Numbered from the stretch's first letter, positions 32,958 through 42,152 are shown. The stretch: 64,000 nt of DNA from Polynucleobacter sp. MWH-CaK5 (GCF_018687615.1 NZ_CP061299.1:62001-126000), one strand, 5' to 3'. Notes: generated by a model from the sequence alone, not told the origin. Numbers and translations are program-made.

Positions 32958-34421
32958 ATGGGTAAGGTCACTGGATTTATGGAATTTGAGCGCCTCAGCG
33001 AGCATTATGAGGAGCCACAAAAACGCGTGAAGCATTACAAAGAATTTGTGATGACTTTGTCTGATGATGAGGCAAAAACTCAGGGTGCACGTTGCATGGA
33101 TTGCGGCATTCCGTTTTGCAATAACGGTTGCCCAGTCAATAACATCATCCCTGACTTCAATGATTTGGTGTATCAACAGGATTGGAAGAATGCGATTGAT
33201 GTTTTGCATTCAACCAATAATTTCCCTGAGTTCACCGGTCGTATTTGTCCAGCACCTTGTGAAGCTGCTTGCACATTGGGTATTCATGAAGAGCCAGTGG
33301 GCATCAAATCAATTGAGCACGCCATCATTGATAAAGCATGGGCCAATGATTGGGTGAAGCCTCAGATTGCCAAACAAAAAACAGGCAAGAAAGTAGCCAT
33401 CGTTGGATCAGGTCCTGCGGGCATGGCCGCAGCACAGCAATTGGCTCGTGTGGGACATGATGTCACGCTTTATGAAAAGAACGATCGCGTGGGTGGTTTG
33501 TTGCGTTATGGCATTCCTGACTTCAAGATGGAAAAAACCTTGATTGATCGTCGTGTCGAGCAGATGAAGGCCGAAGGCGTGAAATTTGAGACAGGTACTT
33601 TTGTTGGTAAAGATACTTTGGGTAAAGAAGTTAAGAATTACTCCAAGAAGGTGGTTTCTCCAGAGCAGTTACAAAAAGACTTTGACGCTGTGGTGATCAC
33701 TGGTGGTGCTGAGCAACCACGTGATTTGCCTGTTCCTGGTCGTGAGCTATCAGGCATTCATTACGCATTAGAGTTTTTGATTCCTCAGAACAAAGAAGTT
33801 GCTGGAGATAACAAAAATGAAATCCGTGCAGACGGCAAGCATGTGATCGTGATTGGTGGTGGTGACACTGGTTCAGACTGTGTGGGTACATCGAATCGTC
33901 ATGGCGCAGCTTCAATCTCACAATTTGAATTATTGCCTCAGCCACCTGAGCAAGAAAATAAACCATTGGTTTGGCCTTATTGGCCAACCAAGTTACGCAC
34001 ATCTTCATCGCACGATGAAGGCTGTGATCGTGATTGGTCAGTGGCTACCAAGCGTTTTGAAGGTAAAAACGGCAAGGTTGAAAAGTTGATCGGTGTGCGT
34101 CTTGAATGGAAAGACGGCAAGATGCAGGAGATTGCTGGCAGCGAATTTGAAATGAAAGCAGATTTGGTGTTTTTAGCTATGGGCTTTGTGTCACCAGCTC
34201 AGCAAGTATTGGATGCATTTGGTGTTGAAAAAGATCCTCGCGGTAATGCTAAAGCCAGTACCGAAGGTGAAAAGGCTTACTACACTAATGTGCCTAAGAT
34301 TTTTGCTGCAGGCGACATGCGTCGCGGTCAATCTTTGGTAGTGTGGGCTATTCGTGAAGGTCGTCAATGTGCGCGAGCTGTTGACGAGTTTTTGATGGGT
34401 AGCAGCGTTTTGCCACGTTAA
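32958..34421 (+). CDS. gltD: Glutamate synthase (NADPH) small subunit
   Basis: The beta subunit feeds electrons from NADPH through FAD to GltB. The start is ATG at 32958, preceded by AAAGGA; the frame is open upstream into gltB. The 487 residues have two 4Fe-4S cysteine sets (Cys46, 49, 54, 58 and Cys97, 101, 105), an FAD-binding VGSGPAGMAAAQQLA and a NADPH-binding VIGGGDTGSDC, and the C-terminal FAD contact AAGDMRRGQSLVVWAI. Confidence 0.98.
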   Translation: MGKVTGFMEFERLSEHYEEPQKRVKHYKEFVMTLSDDEAKTQGARCMDCGIPFCNNGCPVNNIIPDFNDLVYQQDWKNAIDVLHSTNNFPEFTGRICPAPCEAACTLGIHEEPVGIKSIEHAIIDKAWANDWVKPQIAKQKTGKKVAIVGSGPAGMAAAQQLARVGHDVTLYEKNDRVGGLLRYGIPDFKMEKTLIDRRVEQMKAEGVKFETGTFVGKDTLGKEVKNYSKKVVSPEQLQKDFDAVVITGGAEQPRDLPVPGRELSGIHYALEFLIPQNKEVAGDNKNEIRADGKHVIVIGGGDTGSDCVGTSNRHGAASISQFELLPQPPEQENKPLVWPYWPTKLRTSSSHDEGCDRDWSVATKRFEGKNGKVEKLIGVRLEWKDGKMQEIAGSEFEMKADLVFLAMGFVSPAQQVLDAFGVEKDPRGNAKASTEGEKAYYTNVPKIFAAGDMRRGQSLVVWAIREGRQCARAVDEFLMGSSVLPR

Positions 34422-34449
34422 TTGATTAAACATCATCAGCTATTGATAC

Positions 34450-34487
34450 ACTGCCATCATGATTTCAATAAAAAACATGGTGGCAGT
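34450..34487. promoter_or_regulatory. Long hairpin between gltD and mlaF
   Basis: ACTGCCATCATG (34450-34461) pairs with CATGGTGGCAGT (34476-34487) in a 12-bp stem with one G-U pair and a 14-base A/T-rich loop. The stem ends six bases before the mlaF ATG. No T run follows, so either a factor-assisted terminator of gltBD or a structure limiting mlaF translation is possible. Confidence 0.6.
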
Positions 34488-34493
34488 CTGTAA

Positions 34494-35309
34494 ATGACAA
34501 ATCCCACTGAATCAATTGTTTCACTAAAAGGCGTCGACTTTTCTTATGCGCCTGGGGAAAGAAACATTCTTTCTGGCCTCAACATGGAGTTCCCGCGCGG
34601 CAAAGTGATTGCTGTGATGGGTGGTTCTGGTTGCGGTAAAACCACGGTCTTGCGTTTGATTGGTGGACAAGTCACAGCGCAACAAGGTGAAGTTTTGTTT
34701 GAAGGTCAAAACGTTGGCTTGATGAACACCCAGCAATTGATGGCTGCACGTCGTCGCATGGGCATGCTGTTTCAGTTTGGTGCTTTATTCACTGACATGA
34801 GTGTTTTTGAAAACGTCGCCTTCCCATTGCGCGAACATACCAAATTAAGTGAAGCAACTTTGCGTGATTTGGTGCTGATGAAACTCAATGCTGTTGGTTT
34901 GCGCGGAGCGCGTGATTTAATGCCTTCACAAATTTCAGGTGGTATGGCTAGACGCGTGGCTCTTGCGAGAGCCATTGCGCTGGATCCTCCATTGATCATG
35001 TACGACGAGCCATTCGCTGGCTTGGATCCGATTTCTTTGGGCATCACTGCTCGCTTGATTAAAAATATGAATCAGGCTTTGGGTGCCACCAGCATTTTGG
35101 TGACCCACGATATTCCGGAAACATTTGAAATTGCAGATTATGTTTATTTCATTGCAAACGGAACGATTGCTGCTGAAGGCACTCCAGATGATTTGAAACT
35201 ATCAACAGATCCATTTGTGAAGCAGTTTGTTTCTGCTGATCCTGATGGTCCTGTGCCATTCCATTACCCTGGAAAAACATTGGCTGAAGATTTTGGAGCT
35301 CAGTCATGA
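34494..35309 (+). CDS. mlaF: Phospholipid ABC transporter ATP-binding protein MlaF
   Basis: MlaF powers the MlaFEDB complex that moves phospholipids between the inner membrane and periplasmic MlaC to keep outer-membrane asymmetry. The 271 residues carry Walker A GGSGCGKT (43-50), signature ISGGMARR, Walker B LIMYDEPFAGLD and the H-loop in VTHD. The C-terminal tail (HYPGKTLAEDFGAQS) is the MlaF-specific extension. Overlaps mlaE by 4 bases. Confidence 0.96.
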   Translation: MTNPTESIVSLKGVDFSYAPGERNILSGLNMEFPRGKVIAVMGGSGCGKTTVLRLIGGQVTAQQGEVLFEGQNVGLMNTQQLMAARRRMGMLFQFGALFTDMSVFENVAFPLREHTKLSEATLRDLVLMKLNAVGLRGARDLMPSQISGGMARRVALARAIALDPPLIMYDEPFAGLDPISLGITARLIKNMNQALGATSILVTHDIPETFEIADYVYFIANGTIAAEGTPDDLKLSTDPFVKQFVSADPDGPVPFHYPGKTLAEDFGAQS

Positions 35310-36094
35310 ACAGTGTTTTAAATACATTAGGTAATTTGGGTGCCTTTGTTCGAGAGCATCTAGTGGGGCTCGGTTATGCCTCAAGGATGTTTGTCACCAT
35401 CATGCGACGCTCTGCCTTCTTGCTGAAGCGTCCTCGCTTGGTCACTGATCAAGTACATTTTGTTGGCAATTATTCTTTTGTGATCATTGCTGTATCAGGA
35501 TTATTTGTTGGTTTTGTTTTGGGCTTGCAAGGTTATTACACCTTGAATCGTTATGGTTCTGAGCAGGCCCTTGGTTTATTGGTGGCTTTGTCATTGGTTC
35601 GTGAATTGGGCCCAGTGGTCACCGCGCTTTTATTTGCTGGCCGTGCTGGAACATCGTTGACCGCTGAAATTGGACTTATGAAAGCAGGCGAACAATTAAG
35701 CGCCATGGAAATGATGGCCGTGGATCCTTTGACGCGAGTGATTGCTCCAAGATTGTGGGCTGGCATCATCGCCATGCCAATCCTGGCTGCCATTTTCAGT
35801 GCGGTGGGCATCATGGGTGGATATTTGGTGGGTGTACCATTGATCGGTGTGGACGACGGTGCGTTTTGGGCACAAATGCAAGCTGGTGTTGATGTCGTTA
35901 AAGACATTGGTAATGGTGTGATCAAGAGCATGGTGTTTGGCGTTGCTGTTACTTTTATTGCTTTGTATCAAGGTCATGAAGCTAAGCCAACACCAGAGGG
36001 TGTTGCAAGAGCAACCACTCGAACAGTGGTGATTGCTTCCTTAGCAGTATTGGCGCTGGATTTCCTTTTAACTGCAGTGATGTTCTCAAGCTGA
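35306..36094 (+). CDS. mlaE: Phospholipid ABC transporter permease MlaE
   Basis: MlaE is the permease of the Mla complex. The 262 residues belong to the MlaE family: an N-terminal amphipathic helix, five membrane helices, and the conserved cytosolic coupling segment around ELGPVVTALLFAGRAGTSLTAEIG and MKAGEQLSAMEMM. ATGA overlap with mlaF. Confidence 0.96.
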   Translation: MNSVLNTLGNLGAFVREHLVGLGYASRMFVTIMRRSAFLLKRPRLVTDQVHFVGNYSFVIIAVSGLFVGFVLGLQGYYTLNRYGSEQALGLLVALSLVRELGPVVTALLFAGRAGTSLTAEIGLMKAGEQLSAMEMMAVDPLTRVIAPRLWAGIIAMPILAAIFSAVGIMGGYLVGVPLIGVDDGAFWAQMQAGVDVVKDIGNGVIKSMVFGVAVTFIALYQGHEAKPTPEGVARATTRTVVIASLAVLALDFLLTAVMFSS

Positions 36095-36121
36095 TAAAGT
36101 CTTATAAATTCTGTAAATATT

Positions 36122-36598
36122 ATGAAAAAACAATCATTAGATATCTGGGTCGGTTTATTTGTGGCGCTCGGCCTCTTGGCTTTGCTATTTTTAGCATTGA
36201 AGGCTGGGAATATGAGTGCTTTTACTTTTGAGCCAACTTATCAGGTCAGCGCCAAGTTTGACAACATTGGCGGATTAAAACCTCGTGCTCCTGTGAAGAG
36301 CGCAGGCGTGGTGGTTGGCCGTGTTTCAGAAATTCGTTTTGATGATCAAAGTTATCAAGCCACGGTGTTCATGAATTTAGAAGAGCGTTATAAGTTCCCT
36401 AAAGACAGTTCTGCCAAGATTTTGACTTCTGGTTTGTTGGGTGAGCAGTACATTGGTTTAGAAGCTGGCGGCGATGAAGCCATGATTGCTGGTGGTAGCA
36501 AGTTAGCTCAAACACAATCAGCCATCGTTTTAGAAAATCTGATCAGTCAGTTTTTATATAACAAAGCTTCCGATGGCGCGCCATCGGACAAGAAATAG
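36122..36598 (+). CDS. mlaD: MCE-domain phospholipid-binding protein MlaD
   Basis: MlaD forms a hexameric lipid channel anchored in the inner membrane. The 158 residues show one N-terminal membrane helix (about 8-27) and a single MCE domain (about 39-118, YQVSAKFDNIGGLKPRAPVKSAGVVVGRV). The C-terminal helical region is short (about 25 residues). No clear ribosome binding site precedes the ATG. Confidence 0.96.
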   Translation: MKKQSLDIWVGLFVALGLLALLFLALKAGNMSAFTFEPTYQVSAKFDNIGGLKPRAPVKSAGVVVGRVSEIRFDDQSYQATVFMNLEERYKFPKDSSAKILTSGLLGEQYIGLEAGGDEAMIAGGSKLAQTQSAIVLENLISQFLYNKASDGAPSDKK

Positions 36599-36635
36599 AC
36601 CGAACACTTAAAAGAAAGAAGAGTAGCGATTCAAT

Positions 36636-37370
36636 ATGTTGAACTTAATCAATAAAACAATCATAAAAAAAATCTTGATGTTCAGCGTGATCGTGATGAC
36701 AGGTTGTGCCACCACTCAACAAAATGAGCGCGTTGCCAAGATCGATCCATTTGAGCCCATGAATCGTGCTGTTTTCTCATTCAACGAAGCGGCTGATGAT
36801 TATGTGATCAAGCCAATTGCGCAGGCCTATAAATTTGTCTTGCCTGAATTTGTTCGCACAGGCGTAACAAACTTTTTTAGTAACATCAATGATGTGTTGA
36901 TTGCAGCCAATAATTTATTGCAAGCTAAACCTGTAGAAGCGGCGAGTGATATTGGACGATTTTTAATTAACTCGACCATCGGTGTTTTGGGTTTGTTTGA
37001 TGTGGCGACTGATATGGGTTTGGATAAGAATAGAGAAGACTTCGGCCAAACACTTGGCGTTTGGGGTATTTCTGATGGCCCATATGTTGTGTTGCCATTC
37101 TTCGGCCCAAGCAACGTGAGAGATACAGTTGGTTTGGTGGTTGATATCGAAACTGATTTCATGATCAACACCAATAAACTCAATAGCGATGAAAAAATCG
37201 CTGTGAATGCCCTAAGAGTGATCAATCGTCGTGCAGACTTATTGGATGCAGGGCAACTTTTAGAAGATGCTGCATTTGATAAGTACAGTTTCATGAGAGA
37301 TGGCTATTTACAGCGTCGCCGCAATCAGGTTTATGACGGTAATCCCCCTCCTGTGAAAGAGGAAGATTGA
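36636..37370 (+). CDS. mlaA: Outer-membrane lipoprotein MlaA (VacJ)
   Basis: MlaA is an outer-membrane ring that removes mislocalised phospholipids from the outer leaflet and hands them to MlaC. The 244 residues have a lipoprotein signal with lipobox MTGC (Cys24) and the family motifs DPFEPMNRAVFSFN, VRTGVTNFFSNI and YVVLPFFGPSNVRDTVG. In E. coli this gene lies apart from mlaFEDCB; here it sits between mlaD and mlaC, as usual in Burkholderiales. Confidence 0.96.
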   Translation: MLNLINKTIIKKILMFSVIVMTGCATTQQNERVAKIDPFEPMNRAVFSFNEAADDYVIKPIAQAYKFVLPEFVRTGVTNFFSNINDVLIAANNLLQAKPVEAASDIGRFLINSTIGVLGLFDVATDMGLDKNREDFGQTLGVWGISDGPYVVLPFFGPSNVRDTVGLVVDIETDFMINTNKLNSDEKIAVNALRVINRRADLLDAGQLLEDAAFDKYSFMRDGYLQRRRNQVYDGNPPPVKEED

Positions 37371-37459
37371 CGAGAAAGACTGACCCTCTGAAATTGCTCG
37401 GCATTATCTATACAATTTAGGTATCTGAGACAGATCTATTAAATAAGGCACCTCGACTA

Positions 37460-38104
37460 ATGATGCACCCTATTTTGAATAAAACATTTGCAACTATTGC
37501 TTTGACATTGATCACAGCAACAGCTTCTTTTGCTCAAGCGCCGCAAGCTGCAGCCAATATGAGTACACCAGATGGCTTGGTGAAGTTTGTGGTTGAAGAT
37601 GTTATGAACACCATCAAATCTGATAAAGCCATTCAAAGTGGTGATTTAAGAAAAATCAATGCTTTGGTTGATCAAAAGATTTTGCCTTACAGTGACTTTC
37701 AAAAAACCACTCGCTTAGCGATGGGCCGCAACTGGCCGAAGGCTACACCCGCGCAGCAAGCTTTGATCACGCAAGAATTTAAGACGCTATTGATACGTAT
37801 CTATGGTGGCGCTTTGGCGCAAGTAAAGGATCAAAAGATTCAATACAAGCCATTCAGAGCGTCTGCAGATGACATCGATGTGATTGTTAGAACAGTAGTT
37901 GTCGGTAAGGGCGAGCCAATTCAGTTGGACTATCGCTTAGAAAAGACCGCGAACGCTTGGCGTGTTTATGACATCAATATTTTGGGTGCATGGTTGGTTG
38001 AGTCATACCGCAACCAATTCAATGACCAGGTCAGTAAGGGTGGTATTGACGGCTTGATTCAGTTTTTACAACAAAGAAATAATTCTTTGGCCAACGCTAA
38101 ATAA
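37460..38104 (+). CDS. mlaC: Periplasmic phospholipid-binding protein MlaC
   Basis: MlaC shuttles phospholipids between MlaA and MlaD. The 214 residues have a signal peptide (about 1-26, ending SFAQA) and the MlaC/Ttg2D domain with the motifs VDQKILPYSDFQKTTRLAMGRNW and YRLEKTANAWRVYDINILGAWLVESYRNQF. An 89-base gap after mlaA may hold a separate promoter, but none was clear. Confidence 0.95.
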   Translation: MMHPILNKTFATIALTLITATASFAQAPQAAANMSTPDGLVKFVVEDVMNTIKSDKAIQSGDLRKINALVDQKILPYSDFQKTTRLAMGRNWPKATPAQQALITQEFKTLLIRIYGGALAQVKDQKIQYKPFRASADDIDVIVRTVVVGKGEPIQLDYRLEKTANAWRVYDINILGAWLVESYRNQFNDQVSKGGIDGLIQFLQQRNNSLANAK

Positions 38105-38106
38105 CA

Positions 38107-38385
38107 ATGACTGCTAGCTTCAAATTTCCTGCAAAGATTGATCACGCGAATGTTGAGTCCGTGTTAGCCGATGGGCTTGGCATGATGAAGACTTTGGCGC
38201 AGGGAAGTTTGATGGTGATTGACTGCAAGGACTTGCAATCGTTCGACTCGAGTGCCTTGAGCATGATTTTATCGATCAAGCGTCAAGCGCAAATGCAGTC
38301 AGTCAATATTCAATTAGACGCCATACCTGAAAAACTAGCGAGCCTAGCAACGGTTTATGGTTTATCAGATGTTGTGCTTGCATGA
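38107..38385 (+). CDS. mlaB: STAS-domain protein MlaB
   Basis: MlaB binds MlaF and stabilises the Mla complex. The 92 residues form one STAS domain with the DSSALSMILSIKRQAQ segment, where the Ser-containing helix contacts the ATPase. It overlaps the next ABC gene by 4 bases. The position after mlaC matches the Mla order. Confidence 0.88.
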   Translation: MTASFKFPAKIDHANVESVLADGLGMMKTLAQGSLMVIDCKDLQSFDSSALSMILSIKRQAQMQSVNIQLDAIPEKLASLATVYGLSDVVLA

Positions 38386-39125
38386 GTGCGATTGAATTTA
38401 AAAACCTCAGTAAAAATTACGGCCCTTTACTAGCACTTAATGACATTAATTTAAGTATTGAAGAGGGCGAGTTCTTTGGATTGTTAGGTCCTAACGGGGC
38501 TGGTAAAACAACACTCATTTCTATCTTGGCTGGCTTATGCAAACCAACTCATGGTCAAGTAAAAGTCATGGGTCATGATGTTCAAACAGACTTTCGTGCA
38601 GCCAGACGTTTGCTCGGCATAGTTCCACAAGAATTGGTATTTGATCCCTTTTTCAATGTTCGCGAGGCACTTGAGTTTCAATCAGGTTACTTTGGTATTA
38701 AAAATAATGGCGCCTGGATAGATGAAATCATGCACCACTTGGGCTTAACTGATAAAGCCAATAAAAACATGCGTGCTCTTTCTGGCGGTATGAAGCGCCG
38801 TGTCTTGGTAGCTCAGGCTTTGGTTCATCGCCCACCCGTGATTGTTTTGGATGAGCCAACAGCGGGTGTGGATGTGGAGTTGCGCCAATCGCTTTGGAAG
38901 TTCATCAGTCGCTTGAATCAAGAAGGTCACACGATTGTGTTGACCACTCATTACCTTGAAGAGGCAGAGCAATTGTGTAATCGCATCGCGATGCTAAAAA
39001 AAGGTCAAATCGTGGCCTTAGATACGACTGCTAATTTATTGGCAAGAGTAAAAAACCCAAATGCCAAAGATGGCGACTTGGAAGATGTCTTCATGCAAAT
39101 CATGCAAGAGGAGAGTGCTTCTTGA
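38382..39125 (+). CDS. ABC transporter ATP-binding protein (YadG-like)
   Basis: The ATPase half of an ABC-2 type exporter. The 247 residues have Walker A GPNGAGKTT (36-44), signature LSGGMKRR, Walker B VIVLDEPTAGVD and H-loop LTTHYLEEAEQ. Homology is closest to E. coli YadG by pattern. It overlaps both mlaB and the permease gene, suggesting expression with the mla genes. The substrate is unknown. Confidence 0.92.
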   Translation: MSAIEFKNLSKNYGPLLALNDINLSIEEGEFFGLLGPNGAGKTTLISILAGLCKPTHGQVKVMGHDVQTDFRAARRLLGIVPQELVFDPFFNVREALEFQSGYFGIKNNGAWIDEIMHHLGLTDKANKNMRALSGGMKRRVLVAQALVHRPPVIVLDEPTAGVDVELRQSLWKFISRLNQEGHTIVLTTHYLEEAEQLCNRIAMLKKGQIVALDTTANLLARVKNPNAKDGDLEDVFMQIMQEESAS

Positions 39126-39910
39126 GTCAATCAAATTTGAATACCTTCGAATCAAGCAGTGGTTTTTATGCGCTCTTCTATAAAGAAGTCAAAAGATTTT
39201 GGCGCGTGAGCTTTCAAACGGTGGCGGCACCAGTTTTAACAGCCATCTTGTATCTGATGATTTTTGGCCATGTCTTAGAAGATCATGTCAAGGTGTATGA
39301 AACCATTGGCTACACCGCATTTTTGATTCCTGGTTTGGTGATGATGAGCTTATTGCAAAATTCTTTTGCGAATACATCGTCATCTTTGATTCAGTCAAAA
39401 ATCACAGGCAATTTGATTTTTGTATTACTGGCGCCTCTGTCACATTTTGAATTCTTCTCTGCTTATGTCTTGGCTGCCATGGTCAGAGGCATTGCTGTAG
39501 GAGCGGGTGTGTTTTTGGCAACCTGCTGGTTCACAGATATGAGTTTTGTTCATCCTTTGTGGGTGATTGTCTTTGGCCTCTTGAGTGCTGCACTATTAGC
39601 AGCATTGGGTTTGATCGCAGGTATTTGGGCTGAAAAGTTTGATCAGTTGGCGGCATTCCAGAATTTCTTCATCATGCCTGCGACGATGTTGTCGGGAGTT
39701 TTTTATTCGATTCACAGCTTGCCACCCATTTGGCAAACCATTTCTCATTTCAACCCATTCTTCTACATGATCGATGGTTTTAGATATGGGTTTTTTGGCA
39801 TTTCTGATGTGTCACCTTGGTTCAGCTTATTGATCATCGGCGTTTTCTTTACTGGGGTGGCTGGTTTAACCTTGAAGCTGTTATCGACCGGTTATAAATT
39901 AAGACATTGA
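39122..39910 (+). CDS. ABC-2 type transporter permease (YadH-like)
   Basis: The membrane partner of the preceding ATPase. The start is TTG within TTGA, overlapping the upstream stop. The 262 residues show about six membrane helices and the ABC-2 signature near the C terminus (PATMLSGVFYSIHSLPPIWQ, then FNPFFYMIDGFRYGFFGISD). The substrate is not known. Confidence 0.92.
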   Translation: MSQSNLNTFESSSGFYALFYKEVKRFWRVSFQTVAAPVLTAILYLMIFGHVLEDHVKVYETIGYTAFLIPGLVMMSLLQNSFANTSSSLIQSKITGNLIFVLLAPLSHFEFFSAYVLAAMVRGIAVGAGVFLATCWFTDMSFVHPLWVIVFGLLSAALLAALGLIAGIWAEKFDQLAAFQNFFIMPATMLSGVFYSIHSLPPIWQTISHFNPFFYMIDGFRYGFFGISDVSPWFSLLIIGVFFTGVAGLTLKLLSTGYKLRH

Positions 39911-39955
39911 TGAGCTTTATTTCATTGATGGTTGTTATTTAAAAGAGATATTCAT

Positions 39956-40198
39956 ATGTTGCCAACACCTGAACAAGTCAAAAGCTATATTGCCAATGGC
40001 ATTAATTGCCTTCATCTCGAGGTTGAGGGAGATGGCCAACATTTTTTTGCTACGATTGTGAGTGCTGACTTTGAGGGCTTGCGTTTGGTCCAGCGTCATC
40101 AAAAAGTCTATGCTGCTTTGGGCGATCGGATGAAGTCTGAGATTCATGCCCTATCATTCAAGGCATTGACGCCAGAAGAGCATGCGGCTGGGAAATAA
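39956..40198 (+). CDS. ibaG: BolA/IbaG family iron-sulfur related protein
   Basis: IbaG/BolA proteins bind monothiol glutaredoxins and help with Fe-S cluster handling and acid response. The 80-residue product from the ATG at 39956 (AAAGAGA upstream) has the BolA fold with VEGDGQHFFATIVSADFEGLRLVQRHQKVYAAL and His in SEIHALSFKALTPEE. A longer frame from TTG 39932 is less likely. It lies between the YadGH genes and murA, the usual place of ibaG. Confidence 0.92.
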   Translation: MLPTPEQVKSYIANGINCLHLEVEGDGQHFFATIVSADFEGLRLVQRHQKVYAALGDRMKSEIHALSFKALTPEEHAAGK

Positions 40199-40215
40199 TT
40201 AAAAGGTTATAAGAC

Positions 40216-41499
40216 GTGGATAAGTTATCAATACAAGGCGGCATCCCTTTAAAAGGTGAGATCACCATCACGGGTGCTAAAAACGCGGCACTGCCGATTT
40301 TGTGTGCAGGTCTTTTAAGCGCCGAGCCGATCACTTTAAGAAATCTCCCTGATCTTCAGGATGTGCGCACAATTCTAAAAATTTTGGCGCAGATGGGCTT
40401 GAAGGTTACATTCCCGAATCCGGAAGATCGTTCAGTGGTTATTTTGGATGGCTCTGAAATTCATACGCCGGAAGCTTCTTATGACTTGGTGAAAACCATG
40501 CGCGCGTCTATCTTGGTATTAGGTCCATTGTTGGCGCGTTTTGGCCATGCCAAAGTATCTTTGCCAGGTGGTTGTGCGATTGGTGCGCGCCCAGTGGATC
40601 AGCACATCAAGGGCTTGAAAGCCATGGGTGCGGATATTCATATTGAGCATGGTTACATCGAAGCAAAGTTTGGTAAAAATCCGAATGCCTTGGTGGGTGC
40701 AAAAATTTTGACCGACATGATCACGGTCACTGGCACAGAAAACTTGATGATGGCTGCAGTGCTGGCTGAGGGTGAAACAGTTTTAGAAAATGCTGCCCGT
40801 GAACCAGAGGTGACTGATTTAGCAGAATTGCTGATCAAGATGGGCGCCAACATCAAGGGTCTTGGTACTGATCGTTTGATCATCAAGGGAGTTAAAGCTT
40901 TGCATGGTGCTGAGCACAGCATTATTCCGGATCGTATTGAAACTGGCACATTCATGTGCGTGGCTGGTGCCATGGGTGAATTGGGCGCTGATCTGATGAT
41001 TAAAAATGCTCGTCCTGATACCTTGGATGTGGTGATTGATAAATTGCGCGAAGCGGGTTTAAAGATTGAAGTGGGGGCTGATTGGATCCATGTGACCATG
41101 AATCAACGTCCTAAAGCCGTTAGTTTCAAGACTTCTGAATACCCAGCCTTCCCAACTGATATGCAGGCCCAGTTCATGGCCATGAATGCGATTGCCAATG
41201 GCACATCACGGGTCACGGAAACCATCTTTGAAAATCGTTTTATGCACGTTCAAGAGCTGAATCGCTTGGGTGCCAATATTGTGATTGAGGGCAATACTGC
41301 CACCACCGAGGGAGTCAAAGGCTTATCCGGAGCCATTGTGATGGCCACGGATTTGCGGGCATCTGCCAGTTTGGTGATTGCTGGCTTGGCCGCTCAGGGC
41401 GAGACGATTGTGGATCGGATTTACCATTTGGACCGCGGATATGACCGGATGGAGAAAAAATTAGCCGCAGTAGGCGCTAACATCGTTCGCATGAAATAA
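40216..41499 (+). CDS. murA: UDP-N-acetylglucosamine 1-carboxyvinyltransferase
   Basis: MurA transfers enolpyruvate from PEP to UDP-GlcNAc, the first committed step of peptidoglycan synthesis. The start is GTG at 40216. The 427 residues contain Lys22 in GAKNAALP, catalytic Cys120 in GGCAIGARPVDQH (the target of fosfomycin), and the C-terminal catalytic-region motif RYHLDRGYDR-like IYHLDRGYDRMEKKL. Follows ibaG as in other proteobacteria. Confidence 0.98.
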   Translation: MDKLSIQGGIPLKGEITITGAKNAALPILCAGLLSAEPITLRNLPDLQDVRTILKILAQMGLKVTFPNPEDRSVVILDGSEIHTPEASYDLVKTMRASILVLGPLLARFGHAKVSLPGGCAIGARPVDQHIKGLKAMGADIHIEHGYIEAKFGKNPNALVGAKILTDMITVTGTENLMMAAVLAEGETVLENAAREPEVTDLAELLIKMGANIKGLGTDRLIIKGVKALHGAEHSIIPDRIETGTFMCVAGAMGELGADLMIKNARPDTLDVVIDKLREAGLKIEVGADWIHVTMNQRPKAVSFKTSEYPAFPTDMQAQFMAMNAIANGTSRVTETIFENRFMHVQELNRLGANIVIEGNTATTEGVKGLSGAIVMATDLRASASLVIAGLAAQGETIVDRIYHLDRGYDRMEKKLAAVGANIVRMK

Positions 41500-41506
41500 T
41501 AGAGCC

Positions 41507-42145
41507 ATGTCCAAAATGATTACTTTGGCCCTATCCAAGGGCCGTATCTTTGATGAAACTTTGCCGATGCTGGCAAAGGCGGGTATCACTGTGTCTGAAG
41601 ATCCAGAGACTTCACGCAAATTAATCTTGCCAACTTCCAGTCCTAATCTAAGGGTGATCATCGTCCGAGCATCTGATGTGCCAACGTATGTGCAATACGG
41701 GGCTGCTGATTTAGGTGTGGCTGGTTACGATGTATTGGCAGAACACGGCATGGATGGTTTGTATGCGCCCATCGATTTGGGTATTGCAAAGTGTCGTATG
41801 TCAGTGGCTGTTCGTGAAGGATTTGATTATGTAAACGCGGTTCGCCAAGGCGCTCGTTTGCGCGTGGTGACAAAGTATGTCGAACAGGCACGCGAACACT
41901 TTGCTAATAAAGGTGTTCACGTTGATTTGATCAAATTGTACGGCTCAATGGAATTAGGCCCATTGGTTGGCTTGGCGGATGCCATTGTTGATTTGGTGTC
42001 TACGGGCAATACTTTAAAAGCCAATCAATTAAAAGAAGTTGAAGTGATCAGTCAGATCAGTTCTCGCTTGGTCGTGAATCAGGCCGCGTACAAGAGACGC
42101 CGTGCTGATTTGCAAGCTTTGTTAGACGCATTTTCAAAAGTGTGA
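41507..42145 (+). CDS. hisG: ATP phosphoribosyltransferase, short form
   Basis: HisG catalyses the first step of histidine synthesis, joining ATP and PRPP. At 212 residues it is the short form, lacking the C-terminal regulatory ACT-like domain; the short form needs the HisRS-like partner HisZ, which is not in this window. Motifs include LALSKGRIFDETLPML and DAIVDLVSTGNTLKAN. It follows murA by 7 bases. Confidence 0.97.
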   Translation: MSKMITLALSKGRIFDETLPMLAKAGITVSEDPETSRKLILPTSSPNLRVIIVRASDVPTYVQYGAADLGVAGYDVLAEHGMDGLYAPIDLGIAKCRMSVAVREGFDYVNAVRQGARLRVVTKYVEQAREHFANKGVHVDLIKLYGSMELGPLVGLADAIVDLVSTGNTLKANQLKEVEVISQISSRLVVNQAAYKRRRADLQALLDAFSKV

Positions 42146-42152
42146 TGTTCTG

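Noticed and set aside
36827..37294. Antisense ORF of 155 residues over mlaA
   Set aside because: Full overlap with a well-supported gene, and a Ser/Thr/Leu-rich shadow translation without motifs.
40653..41099. Antisense ORF of 148 residues inside murA
   Set aside because: Shadow frame of a conserved gene, no ribosome binding site and no recognisable domain.
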